64,000 bases of DNA, from NCBI GenBank assembly GCA_963663245.1, contig OY760143.1, forward strand, positions 2,418,001 to 2,482,000. The letters are read 5' to 3'. Position numbers and translations under genes: made by a program. The notes beneath the pieces were generated by a model. It did not search any database and was not told the DNA's origin. It saw only the letters and a program-made list of their open reading frames with translations. Below, one piece after another: positions 47,324 to 57,197 of this stretch. How positions within the stretch are numbered: position 1 is the stretch's first letter; every line of letters begins with the position of its first letter. The stretch is from JAFGVL01 sp963663245 (GTDB taxonomy: Bacteria; Bacteroidota; Bacteroidia; Bacteroidales; Paludibacteraceae).

Positions 47324-48667
47324 TTATATACAATTAGCACAACCAGCACATTTCGAAATTTCACCACGAAAACGGCGTTCTATCAAGCTTCTAATATTAT
47401 CTTGTAGTGCAGGTAATTTAATAAGCTCTATTACATCTTCTACAAAAGCAAACATCAACAACATACGTGCTTCAGCTTCAGGAATCCCTCGTGAACGAAG
47501 ATAAAACAATGCTCCTTCATCAATTTGACCAACAGTAGCACCATGACTACACTTTACATCATCAGCATAAATCTCCAATTGAGGTTTTGTAAACATACGT
47601 GCATCTTTGGTCATACATATATTTTTGTTGGTCTGAAATGCTTCTGTTTTTTGAGCATCTTTAGCTACATATATTCTCCCTGTAAATGCTCCTCTTGAAG
47701 TATCGTCGAGCACATATTTAAATAGCTCTTTACTTCTACAATTAGGTTTATTATGATTTATTTGTGTATGATTATCTACATGTTGTTTTTTATCAGCGAT
47801 AGCCATACCACATAAAGTTGCATCTGCATTTTCTCCATTTAATGCGATACTAACATTGTTTCTAGTTAGTCCATTATGCATTGTAATTTCATTAACCAAA
47901 ACATTAGAATTTGCTTGTTGATCAATAAACAATGAACTTATATTCGTCATTTTATTATGTGTGCTTTCTTGCCCATAATGTTCATAAGAAGCATTCTCAC
48001 CTACATATACTTCAGTAACTCTATTAGATAAAAAACTAACTTTATCCATAGTATGTGCACACACTAGAACTTGAGCCTGCGCTCCTTCTTCAAGAATAAT
48101 TAGATTACGGCTATTGGCCATTAGGTCAACATCTGCACGAGTAATATTAATTAACTGAATTGCCTGATCAATTACAACTCCCTTAGGCACATACAAGAAA
48201 AAGCCATCTTCTGCAAAAACAGTATTGAACGCAATAGTCCCATCTTTTTTCGTTTCAGCTATCTTAGAATAATATTTTTTTATTAGTTCAGGATGTGACT
48301 TCGCATACTCTTTCAAACTTCCGACCAATACTCCTTCAGGAAGAGGTTCGTTCTGCGTTAGACTTGGATAAACATGATCATTAACGACAAAATATAAATG
48401 TGAATTTATTCCTGGCACGGTACAATGGAATGCTTCGTAGGGATTTACTGGAAATTCAACAGCATTAATATTTAAACCATAATCTGCTTCAAAAGACTTA
48501 CTAATATCGGTATATAAATAATCTTCTTGTTTACTGTTAGGAAAACCAAGGCGTTCAAAATCTGCAAAGGCATTTTCACGCACCTCATTCAACACAGTTG
48601 AAGAGTTCTTATTAATCAACTCTTTATGTTGCTTATAGATATCTATATATTGTTGTTCTACAGACAT
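47324..48667 (-). CDS. sufD: Fe-S cluster assembly protein SufD
   Basis: A 447-residue member of the SufB/SufD family, part of the SufBC2D scaffold. The beta-helix core and the family end (SHGATVGQIDEGALFYLRSR, followed by GIPEAEARMLL) are clear. It keeps the histidine of KCSHGATVG. It ends with a CAGCANCI cysteine cluster, a tail seen in Bacteroidota SufD. Flanked by sufC and sufS with gaps of a few nt. Confidence 0.95.
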   Translation of the reverse strand: MSVEQQYIDIYKQHKELINKNSSTVLNEVRENAFADFERLGFPNSKQEDYLYTDISKSFEADYGLNINAVEFPVNPYEAFHCTVPGINSHLYFVVNDHVYPSLTQNEPLPEGVLVGSLKEYAKSHPELIKKYYSKIAETKKDGTIAFNTVFAEDGFFLYVPKGVVIDQAIQLINITRADVDLMANSRNLIILEEGAQAQVLVCAHTMDKVSFLSNRVTEVYVGENASYEHYGQESTHNKMTNISSLFIDQQANSNVLVNEITMHNGLTRNNVSIALNGENADATLCGMAIADKKQHVDNHTQINHNKPNCRSKELFKYVLDDTSRGAFTGRIYVAKDAQKTEAFQTNKNICMTKDARMFTKPQLEIYADDVKCSHGATVGQIDEGALFYLRSRGIPEAEARMLLMFAFVEDVIELIKLPALQDNIRSLIERRFRGEISKCAGCANCI

Positions 48668-48671
48668 TCTT

Positions 48672-49424
48672 TTATTCTCCTAGTTCCTTTTTAATCCAGT
48701 CGTAACCTTTTTCTTCTAATTCTAAAGCAAGCTCTTTTCCTGCTGATTTCACAATACGCCCTTTGTATAGAACATGTACAAAGTCTGGCTCAATATAATC
48801 CAACAGTCGTTGGTAATGAGTAATAACTATTGTTGAATTTTCAGAAGATTTTAAACGATTCACTCCATTTGCTACAACGCGTAAAGCATCAATATCTAAG
48901 CCCGAATCAGTTTCATCCAATATGGCTAATTTAGGTTCCAACATTGCCATTTGAAATATTTCATTACGTTTCTTCTCTCCACCAGAGAATCCTTCATTTA
49001 CTGAGCGATTAGCCAGTTTATTATCTAACTCAACGTATTCTTTTTTCTCACGCATCAATTTTAAAAAATCTGATGCAGACATTGGCTCTTCATTTCTATA
49101 TTTGCGTTGCTCATTTACAGCTGTACGCATAAAATTAACCATGCTCACTCCTGGTATTTCTACAGGATATTGAAAACTTAAAAAAATACCCTCGCAAGCA
49201 CGATCTTCTGGAGAAAGATCTAATAAATCCTTCCCGTTAAAAATAACTTCCCCTTCTGTCACCTCAAACGCTGGATTTCCAGTAAGCACAGAAGAAAGAG
49301 TACTTTTACCAGAGCCATTAGGTCCCATAATAGCATGCACCTCACCTGGCTTAACATTTAAGTTTATTCCTTTTAATATTTCCTTGCCATTGATATTGGC
49401 ATGTATGTTTTTTATTTCTAACAT
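48672..49424 (-). CDS. sufC: Fe-S cluster assembly ATPase SufC
   Basis: ABC-type ATPase of the Suf scaffold, 250 residues. Walker A GPNGSGKST at 34-42, signature FSGGEKKRNEI, Walker B LAILDETDSGLD with the D-loop, and the switch histidine in IVITHYQRLL. Soluble, no membrane domain. Starts 18 nt after sufB and ends 4 nt before sufD. Confidence 0.97.
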   Translation of the reverse strand: MLEIKNIHANINGKEILKGINLNVKPGEVHAIMGPNGSGKSTLSSVLTGNPAFEVTEGEVIFNGKDLLDLSPEDRACEGIFLSFQYPVEIPGVSMVNFMRTAVNEQRKYRNEEPMSASDFLKLMREKKEYVELDNKLANRSVNEGFSGGEKKRNEIFQMAMLEPKLAILDETDSGLDIDALRVVANGVNRLKSSENSTIVITHYQRLLDYIEPDFVHVLYKGRIVKSAGKELALELEEKGYDWIKKELGE

Positions 49425-49442
49425 AGCTTTAATAATTTCAAT

Positions 49443-50891
49443 TTATCCTACCGAGCCTTCTAAAGAAACGGCTAATAGTTTTTGTGCTTCTACAGCAAAC
49501 TCCATTGGTAATTTATTGAGTACTTCTTTAGCATAGCCATTCACAATTAATCCAATTGCATCTTCAGTACCAATACCTCTTTGATTGCAATAGAATACTT
49601 GATCTTCACTAATTTTTGAAGTTGTAGCTTCGTGTTCTACTATAGCAGTTTCATTGTGAACATCCATATAAGGGAAAGTATGTGCTCCACATTTATCCCC
49701 CAGTAATAAACTATCGCATTGAGAGAAGTTACGGGCATTTTCTGCTTTCCCAATAACTTTAACTAAACCACGATAACTATTCTGACTATGTCCAGCAGAG
49801 ATACCTTTAGAAATAATATGACTGCGTGTGTTTTTTCCTAAGTGATACATTTTAGCTCCTGTATCAGCCTGTTGGTAATTATTTGTTACTGCTACCGAAT
49901 AGAATTCTCCTACAGTATGATCTCCACGTAAAATACAACTAGGGTATTTCCATGTAACAGCTGAACCAGTTTCCACTTGTGTCCAAGATACTTTAGAATG
50001 GTCACCTTTCAATAGAGCTCTTTTAGTTACGAAATTATAAATTCCCCCTTTTCCATCTTTATCTCCAGGATACCAATTTTGCACAGTAGAGTATTTTACC
50101 TCAGCACGTTCGTGTGTAATAATTTCAACAATAGCAGCATGCAATTGATTCTCGTCACGCATTGGCGCGGTACACCCTTCCAAATAACTAACATATGAAT
50201 CGTCATCTGCAATAATTAAAGTACGTTCAAACTGACCTGTATTTATCGCATTTATACGAAAATAAGTAGATAATTCCATTGGACATCTTACTCCCTTAGG
50301 GATATAAACAAAAGAACCATCACTAAACACTGCTGAATTAAGTGCTGCAAAGAAGTTGTCTTTATACCCAACTACCGAACCCATATATTTTTGAACCAAC
50401 TCAGGGTAATCTTTAACTGCTTCACTAAAAGAGCAAAAGATAATTCCTAATTCAGCTAAATTTTCTTTGAAAGTAGTCTTTACTGATACACTATCTAAAA
50501 CAGCATCAACAGCCATTCCTGAAAGCATTTTTTGCTCATTCAATGGAATTCCTAGTTTATCAAAAGTCTTTAATAACTCAGGATCTACCTCGTCTAGACT
50601 TTTAGGACCTTCTTTTTTGGTAGGAGATGCATAATAGTAAATACCTTGGTAATCTATTTCTGGAATTTTGAGATGTGGCCATGTAGGCATTTCAAGAGTT
50701 AGCCAATATTCATAAGCCTTTAAGCGAATCTCTAATAACCATTCAGGCTCATTTTTTTTTGAAGAAATAAGGCGAATAATATCTTCGCTAAGTCCCATTG
50801 GGATATAATCAGTCGGAATATCACTTGTAAAGCCATACTTATATTCTCCCTGTGTTACCTCATCTAATATTTTATCCTTTTCTTCAGCCAT
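49443..50891 (-). CDS. sufB: Fe-S cluster assembly protein SufB
   Basis: Core scaffold subunit on which clusters are built, 482 residues from ATG 50891 (MAEEKDKILDEV). A longer frame from TTG 50912 overlaps the promoter box, so it is rejected. Seen: SDGSFVYIPKGVRCPMELST near the middle, EGCTAPMRDENQLHAA, and the C-terminal KCGAHTFPYMDVHN and DQVFYCNQRGIG segments. First gene of sufBCDSE. Confidence 0.96.
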   Translation of the reverse strand: MAEEKDKILDEVTQGEYKYGFTSDIPTDYIPMGLSEDIIRLISSKKNEPEWLLEIRLKAYEYWLTLEMPTWPHLKIPEIDYQGIYYYASPTKKEGPKSLDEVDPELLKTFDKLGIPLNEQKMLSGMAVDAVLDSVSVKTTFKENLAELGIIFCSFSEAVKDYPELVQKYMGSVVGYKDNFFAALNSAVFSDGSFVYIPKGVRCPMELSTYFRINAINTGQFERTLIIADDDSYVSYLEGCTAPMRDENQLHAAIVEIITHERAEVKYSTVQNWYPGDKDGKGGIYNFVTKRALLKGDHSKVSWTQVETGSAVTWKYPSCILRGDHTVGEFYSVAVTNNYQQADTGAKMYHLGKNTRSHIISKGISAGHSQNSYRGLVKVIGKAENARNFSQCDSLLLGDKCGAHTFPYMDVHNETAIVEHEATTSKISEDQVFYCNQRGIGTEDAIGLIVNGYAKEVLNKLPMEFAVEAQKLLAVSLEGSVG

Positions 50892-50909
50892 TATACCAAT
50901 TTTGAATTG

Positions 50910-50917
50910 CAAATATA
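50910..50917 (-). promoter_or_regulatory. -7 promoter box of the suf operon
   Basis: TATATTTG on the minus strand, 18 nt before ATG 50891, implying a leader of only about 12 nt. It decides the sufB start. Confidence 0.75.
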
Positions 50918-50932
50918 CAAAAAATAATTTTT

Positions 50933-50956
50933 ATTTAAGTATTAGGATACTTAAAT
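50933..50956 (-). terminator. weak terminator after cvpA
   Basis: A 10-bp AT-only stem (ATTTAAGTAT/ATACTTAAAT) with a 4-nt loop, followed on the minus strand by AAATAAAAATTATTTTTTG. It lies between cvpA and the suf promoter. Confidence 0.4.
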
Positions 50957-50964
50957 TACTTTAA

Positions 50965-51459
50965 TTATTTCTCAAGAAAATCAGTATTTACATAAGGCAT
51001 AATCTTAGGAATAATACTGAGTACAGGAGAGTACAAAGAAGATTCATTTTTCTTTTCTTGCTTAATAATTCGACTTTTGGAGTCAATTATGTGAAAAACA
51101 TTTAAAAGAATACTTAGCACCAATGCATATTTCAAAATGCCCAGCACTGCTCCTAGCAAATTGTTTATCCACTTTAGCAAAGAGATTTTTATTGATTTAT
51201 CTAAGAGTTTTGCTATCAAATGAGCTGCTAAAATTATCACACAAAATATCAGTAGATAAGCTATTGGTTTAGCATACATTTCTTCAATCTCGACCCATTG
51301 AATTATTATATAAGTTAATGTACCAATGTACATTTTAGCGACATAAATGCCTATTAGGATACCTAACAAAGAAAAAAGCTGTAGAACAAATCCTCTAACA
51401 ACACCCTTTATTAGTCCAAATAATAATATGATTAGTATGACAATATCAATGAAGTTCAT
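50965..51459 (-). CDS. CvpA family membrane protein
   Basis: A 164-residue inner-membrane protein with four spans: FIDIVILIILLFGLIKG, VLQLFSLLGILIGIYVA, PIAYLLIFCVIILAAHLIA and LLGAVLGILKYALVLSIL. This is the CvpA (colicin V production) layout. Its cellular role is unsettled. It follows infB by 54 nt, beyond a terminator hairpin, and may be read partly through it. Confidence 0.85.
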   Translation of the reverse strand: MNFIDIVILIILLFGLIKGVVRGFVLQLFSLLGILIGIYVAKMYIGTLTYIIIQWVEIEEMYAKPIAYLLIFCVIILAAHLIAKLLDKSIKISLLKWINNLLGAVLGILKYALVLSILLNVFHIIDSKSRIIKQEKKNESSLYSPVLSIIPKIMPYVNTDFLEK

Positions 51460-51479
51460 TTATAAAAAAGTCTATAAAA

Positions 51480-51502
51480 AAGTCGGATATTAAATCCGAC
51501 TT
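51480..51502 (-). terminator. terminator after infB
   Basis: A 9-bp stem (AAGTCGGAT/ATCCGACTT) around TTAAT, followed on the minus strand by TTTTTTA. It ends rimP-nusA-infB. Confidence 0.8.
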
Positions 51503-51513
51503 CCTTTATAATA

Positions 51514-54291
51514 TTACAATGTTTTTTTCACTTCTGTTTCTTCGTACGCTTCAACCAAATCTCCTACGCGAATATCGTTATAGTTAACGATGTTTAGTCC
51601 ACACTCATATCCATGAGTTACTTCCTTCACGTCATCTTTGAATCGTTTTAAAGATGCTAGCTCGCCAGTATAAACTACAATACCATCTCTAATTAGACGA
51701 ACCTTAGAGCTACGTTTAACCTTACCTTCTTTAACCATACAACCAGCAATAGTACCTACTTTACTAATTTTAAAGACTTCTCTAATTTCTACAGTAGCAA
51801 CAATTTCCTCTTTAATGTCTGGAGAAAGCATACCCTCCATTGCTGATTTTATTTCTTCTATTGCATCATATATAATAGAATATAGACGGATATCTATTTC
51901 TTCTTTCTCAGCAACTTTTCGAGCCGCCATAGATGGACGCACTTGGAATCCAACAATAATAGCATTGGATGCTGTTGCTAACATTACATCAGATTCAGAA
52001 ATAGCACCTACAGCTTTATGAATTACATTAACTTGAATCTCATCAGTAGACAACTTAATCAATGAATCAGATAATGCTTCAATTGAACCATCCACATCAC
52101 CTTTAACAATAATATTTAGCTCTTGGAAACTGCCTAAAGCAATACGACGACCAATTTCATCTAATGTTAAGTGGCGCGAAGTACGTAAACCTTGTTCTCT
52201 TTGTAGCTGCTCGCGTTTATTTGCAATCTCACGTGCTTCTTGTTCACTATCTAACACATTAAAATTGTCTCCAGCTTGAGGAGCACCATTTAAACCTAAT
52301 ATTAATGCCGGCTCACTAGGTCCAGCCTCTTCAATACGTTGGTTCCTCTCATTAAACATTGCTTTGACTTTACCAAAATATGGTCCAGCAAGAATTACAT
52401 CTCCAATACGTAAAGTACCATTCTCTACTAAAATTGTAGAAAGATATCCTCTTCCTTTATCGAGCGACGATTCAATAACAGAACCTACTGCTTTTCTATT
52501 TGGATTTGCTTTTAAATCAAGCAACTCAGCTTCAAGCAATACCTTCTCAAGTAATTCTTTAATATTGATCCCTTGTTTAGAAGAAATATCTTGCGACTGG
52601 TATTTACCACCCCATTCTTCCACCAAATAATTCATATTGGCTAAGGCTTCTTTTATCTTTTCTGGATTTGCTCCGTCTTTATCTATCTTATTAATTGCAA
52701 ATACAATTGGTACTCCTGCTGCTGATGCGTGATTAATAGCCTCAACAGTTTGTGGCATCACATCATCATCTGCTGCAACTATAATAATTGCAATATCAGT
52801 AACTTTTGCTCCACGAGCACGCATCGCAGTAAAGGCTTCGTGACCTGGAGTATCTAAAAATGCAATGTCTCTACCATCATCTAAAGTCACATGATAAGCA
52901 CCAATATGCTGCGTAATACCTCCAGCTTCACCAGCAATCACATTTTCTTTACGAACGTGGTCTAACAATGATGTTTTACCATGATCAACGTGTCCCATTA
53001 CAGTTACAATCGGAGCACGAGCTTTTAATTGTTCAGGTGCATCTTCCTCTTCTGCAATAGCATTTACTAATTCTGCACTTACGAATTCTGTTTTGAAACC
53101 AAATTCTTCTGCAACAATATTAATAGTTTCTGCATCTAAACGTTGATTAATAGAAACCATAATTCCCAAGCTCATACATGTAGCAATAACTTCATTCACA
53201 GAAATGTCCATCATAGATGCTAATTCACTTGCTGTAACAAACTCCGTTAATTTTAGTGTTCCTGCTTCTTTTTTCTCTACCTCTGCTTGTTCCGATTGTC
53301 TTTGAGATACATTATCACGTTTCTCACGACGATATTTTCCTCCTTTAACTTTCTTCTGTGTTAAACGAGCAAGTGTCTCTTTTATTTGTTTTTGTACATC
53401 CTCTTCGCTAACCTCTGTTTTAACAGTTTTCTTAAACTTCGGTTTTCCTTGACCTCCACCACCTGACCTGTTAGCTTGTCTTTGTCCTCCTCCATTACCA
53501 GGACCTTTAGAAACATCAATCTTTTCTTGACTGATACGTGTTCTTTTTTTCTTTACCCCTGTATTATCAGAAGCTCCGACAGGCTTATTTCCTTTAGCTT
53601 GATCTTTCTTTGAATTTGATACACGCTCACGCGTTTCTCTTTCTTTTCTTTTTTCTTCCTTAGATTTTTTGTCTGGTCTGGTTTTATCATTAATCGCCGA
53701 CAAGTCAATTTTGTCAATTATTTTAGGGGAATTTAGCACCTTAGGTGAACCTAAAGAATACAATTTATCTTCTTTAGTTGGAGCTATAGGCTCTTTAACT
53801 TCTTCCTTCTCTACTGGCTTTTCTATCTTTACTGAAGCTTCTTTTACAGCAGCTTCTACTTTTTCTTCTTTTACAGGATCCTTTGGTTTCTCTTCTTTCT
53901 TTTCAACTGGTTTTTCAACTTTCTTAGAAGGTTTCTTCAACTTATCTAAATCGATTTTACCAACCGTTTTAATTTGTGGAGCAACTGTTTCCTGAATAGG
54001 AGCTTCAACCTTAACTTCTTCTTTCTTCTCTAATGGCTTTTCTTCCTCAAAACCATCTAAAGTTACAGTTGGTGCCTGTTCTTTTTCTTGTCGTTGTTGA
54101 CTAAATTTTTCAGACTCGATTTTTAGATTCTTATCCGTACTAAATTCATTAACGAGCAAAGCATAGTGCTCATCCGTAATTTTACTGTTCGGATTAGCAT
54201 CAATACTTTGGCCGTTCTTTTGCAAGAACTCTACTGCTGTAGATAGGCCTACATTTAAATCTTTTACTGCTTTACTTAATCTAATCGACAT
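51514..54291 (-). CDS. infB: translation initiation factor IF-2
   Basis: GTPase that places initiator tRNA on the ribosome, 925 residues. The first 340 residues hold a short conserved N-terminal helix domain (IRLSKAVKDLNVGLSTAVEF) and a long Lys/Glu/Val/Pro-rich linker. The G domain starts near residue 432 with GHVDHGKTSLL, then DTPGHEAF and NKIDKDGANPEK. Two OB-type domains complete it (VKRSSKVRLIRDGIVVYTG). Length and order are normal. It follows nusA by 35 nt. Confidence 0.97.
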   Translation of the reverse strand: MSIRLSKAVKDLNVGLSTAVEFLQKNGQSIDANPNSKITDEHYALLVNEFSTDKNLKIESEKFSQQRQEKEQAPTVTLDGFEEEKPLEKKEEVKVEAPIQETVAPQIKTVGKIDLDKLKKPSKKVEKPVEKKEEKPKDPVKEEKVEAAVKEASVKIEKPVEKEEVKEPIAPTKEDKLYSLGSPKVLNSPKIIDKIDLSAINDKTRPDKKSKEEKRKERETRERVSNSKKDQAKGNKPVGASDNTGVKKKRTRISQEKIDVSKGPGNGGGQRQANRSGGGGQGKPKFKKTVKTEVSEEDVQKQIKETLARLTQKKVKGGKYRREKRDNVSQRQSEQAEVEKKEAGTLKLTEFVTASELASMMDISVNEVIATCMSLGIMVSINQRLDAETINIVAEEFGFKTEFVSAELVNAIAEEEDAPEQLKARAPIVTVMGHVDHGKTSLLDHVRKENVIAGEAGGITQHIGAYHVTLDDGRDIAFLDTPGHEAFTAMRARGAKVTDIAIIIVAADDDVMPQTVEAINHASAAGVPIVFAINKIDKDGANPEKIKEALANMNYLVEEWGGKYQSQDISSKQGINIKELLEKVLLEAELLDLKANPNRKAVGSVIESSLDKGRGYLSTILVENGTLRIGDVILAGPYFGKVKAMFNERNQRIEEAGPSEPALILGLNGAPQAGDNFNVLDSEQEAREIANKREQLQREQGLRTSRHLTLDEIGRRIALGSFQELNIIVKGDVDGSIEALSDSLIKLSTDEIQVNVIHKAVGAISESDVMLATASNAIIVGFQVRPSMAARKVAEKEEIDIRLYSIIYDAIEEIKSAMEGMLSPDIKEEIVATVEIREVFKISKVGTIAGCMVKEGKVKRSSKVRLIRDGIVVYTGELASLKRFKDDVKEVTHGYECGLNIVNYNDIRVGDLVEAYEETEVKKTL

Positions 54292-54326
54292 ACTATATTC
54301 TAAAATATTTCTCTAAAATTCTTTAT

Positions 54327-55745
54327 CTATTTCGCGTCATCTTCTTTCGCGTGATCCGGCTCTATAGGAGCCTCCTCTTTTTTAACTTTCGGTGCTGCTT
54401 TAGCTTTTGGCTTAACATCTTCTACTGATGCTTCTTCTTTTGGTGCTTCAACAGCTTCTTCAGTTGACGTTTCAGCAACGGTTTCTTCTTTAGACTCTTC
54501 TTCAAACTCTGCCTTAAGAATGGAAAGGATATAATCAACAGTTTCTTCTTCTAAGTCAGCACGGCTAATTAGATCTTCTCTTGAAAGCGTTAATACGCTT
54601 TTTGCTGTATCGCATCCAATAGCTTTTAAAGCATCAATTACCCAAGTTTCTATTTCATCAGTAAACTCATCTAAGTAAATATCTTCCTCATCTTCTTCAT
54701 CAAGTTCACGATATACGTCTAATACATATTCCGTTAGCATACTTGCTAATTTAATATTAGACCCTCCTTTACCAATTGCTTGTGAAACTTCTTCTGGCTT
54801 AAGGTATACCTCAGCTTTTTTCAATTCTTCGTTTAAGCGAATAGATGAAATTTTAGCTGGGCTCAATGAACGAGCTATAAACAAGCTTAAGTTTGGCGTA
54901 TAATTGACAACATCAATGTTTTCGTTACGTAATTCTCTTACTATACCATGTATACGAGCTCCTTTAACACCAACACAAGCCCCAACGGGATCAATTCTAT
55001 CATCATATGATTCAACAGCTACTTTTGCACGCTCACCAGGTATTCTTGCAATTTTCTTAATCGTAATTAAACCTTCGTGAATCTCTGGCACTTCTAATTC
55101 AAATAAACGTTGAAGAAAAACTGGAGATATACGCGAAAGCATAATTTTAGGATTGTTGTTTTTATTATCAACCTTAGCTATTACGGCTCTTACTGTTTCT
55201 CCTTTACGGTAAAAATCAGATGGTATTTGTTCTGTTTTAGGCAATAACATTTCATTACCTTCATCATCAAGTAATAAAATTTCTTTTTTCCATACCTGAT
55301 ATACTTCACCATTAACAATCTCACCTATCATTTCACTATATTTAGCGTATAGGCTATCCTTCTGAAGTTCTAAAATTTTAGATGCTAAGGTTTGACGTAA
55401 GGTTAATATGGCACGTCGACCAAATTTTAAGATTTCAACTGCATCTGTTACTTCTTCACCAATTTCGTAATCTTCAGCTATTTTTTTTGCTTCGGTTAAC
55501 GTTATTTGAGTGTTTTCATCTTCAATTTCCTTATCGGCAACTACCTCTCGGTTACGCCAAATTTCGAAATCTCCTTTGTCGGGATTAATAATAACATCAA
55601 AGTTCTCGTCGCTACCGAACAGTTTAATTATAACGCTTCGGAAAGACTCTTCTAACACACTAACCATAGTGGTTCTATCGATGTTCTTTAATTCTTTAAA
55701 TTCCGAAAAGGTATCAATCAAATTGATATTTTCTACTTTGCTCAT
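54327..55745 (-). CDS. nusA: transcription termination/antitermination protein NusA
   Basis: RNA polymerase-binding factor that affects pausing, termination and antitermination, 472 residues. N-terminal polymerase-binding domain, an S1 domain from about 135 (IVNGEVYQVWKKEILLLDD), then KH domains with VGACVGVKGARIHGI and AIGKGGSNIKLAS. Residues 355-410 form a helix-hairpin-helix-like end (AIGCDTAKSVLTLSREDL) and the last 60 are an acidic, Ala/Glu/Lys-rich tail. It starts 2 nt after rimP. Confidence 0.96.
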   Translation of the reverse strand: MSKVENINLIDTFSEFKELKNIDRTTMVSVLEESFRSVIIKLFGSDENFDVIINPDKGDFEIWRNREVVADKEIEDENTQITLTEAKKIAEDYEIGEEVTDAVEILKFGRRAILTLRQTLASKILELQKDSLYAKYSEMIGEIVNGEVYQVWKKEILLLDDEGNEMLLPKTEQIPSDFYRKGETVRAVIAKVDNKNNNPKIMLSRISPVFLQRLFELEVPEIHEGLITIKKIARIPGERAKVAVESYDDRIDPVGACVGVKGARIHGIVRELRNENIDVVNYTPNLSLFIARSLSPAKISSIRLNEELKKAEVYLKPEEVSQAIGKGGSNIKLASMLTEYVLDVYRELDEEDEEDIYLDEFTDEIETWVIDALKAIGCDTAKSVLTLSREDLISRADLEEETVDYILSILKAEFEEESKEETVAETSTEEAVEAPKEEASVEDVKPKAKAAPKVKKEEAPIEPDHAKEDDAK

Positions 55746-55747
55746 GG

Positions 55748-56215
55748 TTACTTAAATCTGATATTGTATTTTGTATATTTAACTTCTTCGTATAAAAACT
55801 CTAGCCGTTCTGTAATAATAACCTTTCGTTTTGCACCTTCTGGCTTTACTTTTTTCTCTATTTCAATTGCAAATTTATCTTCATCTGCTTCAATTAAAAC
55901 ACCACTTAGTTTCAAGCCAGATTTTGAGAGCACTTCAACATCGTTACCCAAATTCTTCTGATATTGTTTCAACACTTTAAAAGGAGATGTTAGACCAGCA
56001 GAGCCAACTTCTAAAGAGTAATCTTCTTCTTCTCTATCAAAAACAGATTCTATATGACGCAACACGCTGACACAAAAATCTGTATCTACTCCTTCTTTAC
56101 AATCTAATTCTACAATTATTGAATTATCTACTGATATTTTAATGTCTACAATAAAATAATCTGTATCTATTATTTTATCTATAACAACCTGATTTAGAAG
56201 TGCTTTATCTATCAT
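55748..56215 (-). CDS. rimP: ribosome maturation factor RimP
   Basis: A 155-residue factor for 30S subunit maturation. Family segments are visible: DTDFCVSVLRHIESVFD, the YSLEVGSAGLTSPFK motif (normally LEVSSPGLDRPL, here changed but clearly the same site), and the C-terminal SH3-like part with KLSGVLIEADEDKFAIE. First gene of rimP-nusA-infB; leader has a promoter and a GC-rich hairpin. Confidence 0.93.
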   Translation of the reverse strand: MIDKALLNQVVIDKIIDTDYFIVDIKISVDNSIIVELDCKEGVDTDFCVSVLRHIESVFDREEEDYSLEVGSAGLTSPFKVLKQYQKNLGNDVEVLSKSGLKLSGVLIEADEDKFAIEIEKKVKPEGAKRKVIITERLEFLYEEVKYTKYNIRFK

Positions 56216-56237
56216 TTTTTAGTTGTAATGAACAAAG

Positions 56238-56258
56238 AGGGGGACAAACTGTCCCCCT
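56238..56258. repeat. GC-rich hairpin in the leader of rimP-nusA-infB
   Basis: AGGGGGACA and TGTCCCCCT form a 9-bp perfect stem with a 3-nt loop, in sequence that is otherwise AT-rich. On the minus strand it lies between the promoter box (56279-56286) and the rimP ATG (56215). It could act as an attenuator or be a dispersed REP-like element. Confidence 0.7.
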
Positions 56259-56278
56259 ACTTCCATTCAAATCGTCTG

Positions 56279-56286
56279 CAAATGTA
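56279..56286 (-). promoter_or_regulatory. -7 promoter box of rimP-nusA-infB
   Basis: TACATTTG on the minus strand, 63 nt before the rimP ATG, giving a leader of about 55 nt. Confidence 0.7.
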
Positions 56287-56386
56287 ACTATATTATTTGT
56301 TTCTGCAAATTTTTACATCAAATTATAACTCTGATTTGTAGGCACTAAATCCCCATATATACTTTACTCTCATTCATAATTCTAAG

Positions 56387-56959
56387 CTATTTTAAAAACT
56401 TTACAATTTGTATTATCACATCTTCTATTAAACAAAACTGTTTAAAAGGAAAATGAGAAAATTCTTGCAATTTATAGAGCAATAAGAATAAGGGTTTCTT
56501 TTCAGAGGAAACAATGCGAGGTCTAACAACTTTCAGATTAAAATGCTTCTTTCTCAACAAGCTTTCAGCCTCCATTTTACTTTTATGATATTTTCTAAAT
56601 AAAAAGAAAGGTGGCTTTACAGCCGATATATAAACAAAATTTTTAATGTTATTATCAACAGATGCGTCTGCTATTAATTGAGTAGTCTCAAAGATTAACT
56701 TTTTATACGTGGCCTTCTTTTTCTGAAAAAGTAAACCTATAGAATGTATAACGACATCACAATTTTTCAATTCTTCTCTCCATTCAACATCTTTGAATAT
56801 ATTAGCTTGAATATACTTTACATTTGGAATAGGTTCTTTATGGTATTTATTCATGCCAGATTTTGAAATACTAATAACCTCAAACCCCTCTTTTACAAGT
56901 TCAGCACATAAAAATGATCCTATGTAACCAGTACCGCCAAAAACAACTATTTTTTTCAT
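56387..56959 (-). CDS. short NAD(P)-binding Rossmann protein (atypical SDR/NmrA type)
   Basis: A 190-residue protein with the dinucleotide-binding motif VFGGTGYIGSFL at 5-16, then CDVVIHSIGLLFQKK near 69 and an FVYISAVKPPFF segment where SDR enzymes carry catalytic Ser/Tyr; a clear YxxxK is replaced by YHKSKMEAE, which keeps a Y and K. It is shorter than usual for the extended family (about 290-320), ending soon after VRPRIVSSEK. Substrate unknown. It may be a reductase or a binding protein. Confidence 0.75.
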   Translation of the reverse strand: MKKIVVFGGTGYIGSFLCAELVKEGFEVISISKSGMNKYHKEPIPNVKYIQANIFKDVEWREELKNCDVVIHSIGLLFQKKKATYKKLIFETTQLIADASVDNNIKNFVYISAVKPPFFLFRKYHKSKMEAESLLRKKHFNLKVVRPRIVSSEKKPLFLLLYKLQEFSHFPFKQFCLIEDVIIQIVKFLK

Positions 56960-56987
56960 TTGTTTCCAAGTAAATTATCCTTATTTC

Positions 56988-57197
56988 TCACGAAACGATA
57001 TTAAAGAAAAAAAAGAAGGAAATTATCGTTAAAGCTATTCCAAAAACACGAAGGATTAAACCGCATGTTTTATAAAAAACAAATTCTTTTTCAGGATTCT
57101 TTTCTTGTTTAAAAGGGTTAATAATTTTAAACCCTAATAAAATCATAGGAATTCCAATTATAAGTAGAAGTATACCTAATAGAGTAATAATATGCAT
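56988..57197 (-). CDS. small two-span membrane protein
   Basis: From ATG 57197, 69 residues with two hydrophobic segments, about 3-24 and 48-67, joined by a lysine-rich loop (NPFKQEKNPEKEF). The frame starts at TTG 57203, but the ATG two codons on is preferable. I do not recognise a family. It lies 28 nt before the Rossmann protein gene and may be co-transcribed with it. Confidence 0.55.
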   Translation of the reverse strand: MHIITLLGILLLIIGIPMILLGFKIINPFKQEKNPEKEFVFYKTCGLILRVFGIALTIISFFFFFNIVS

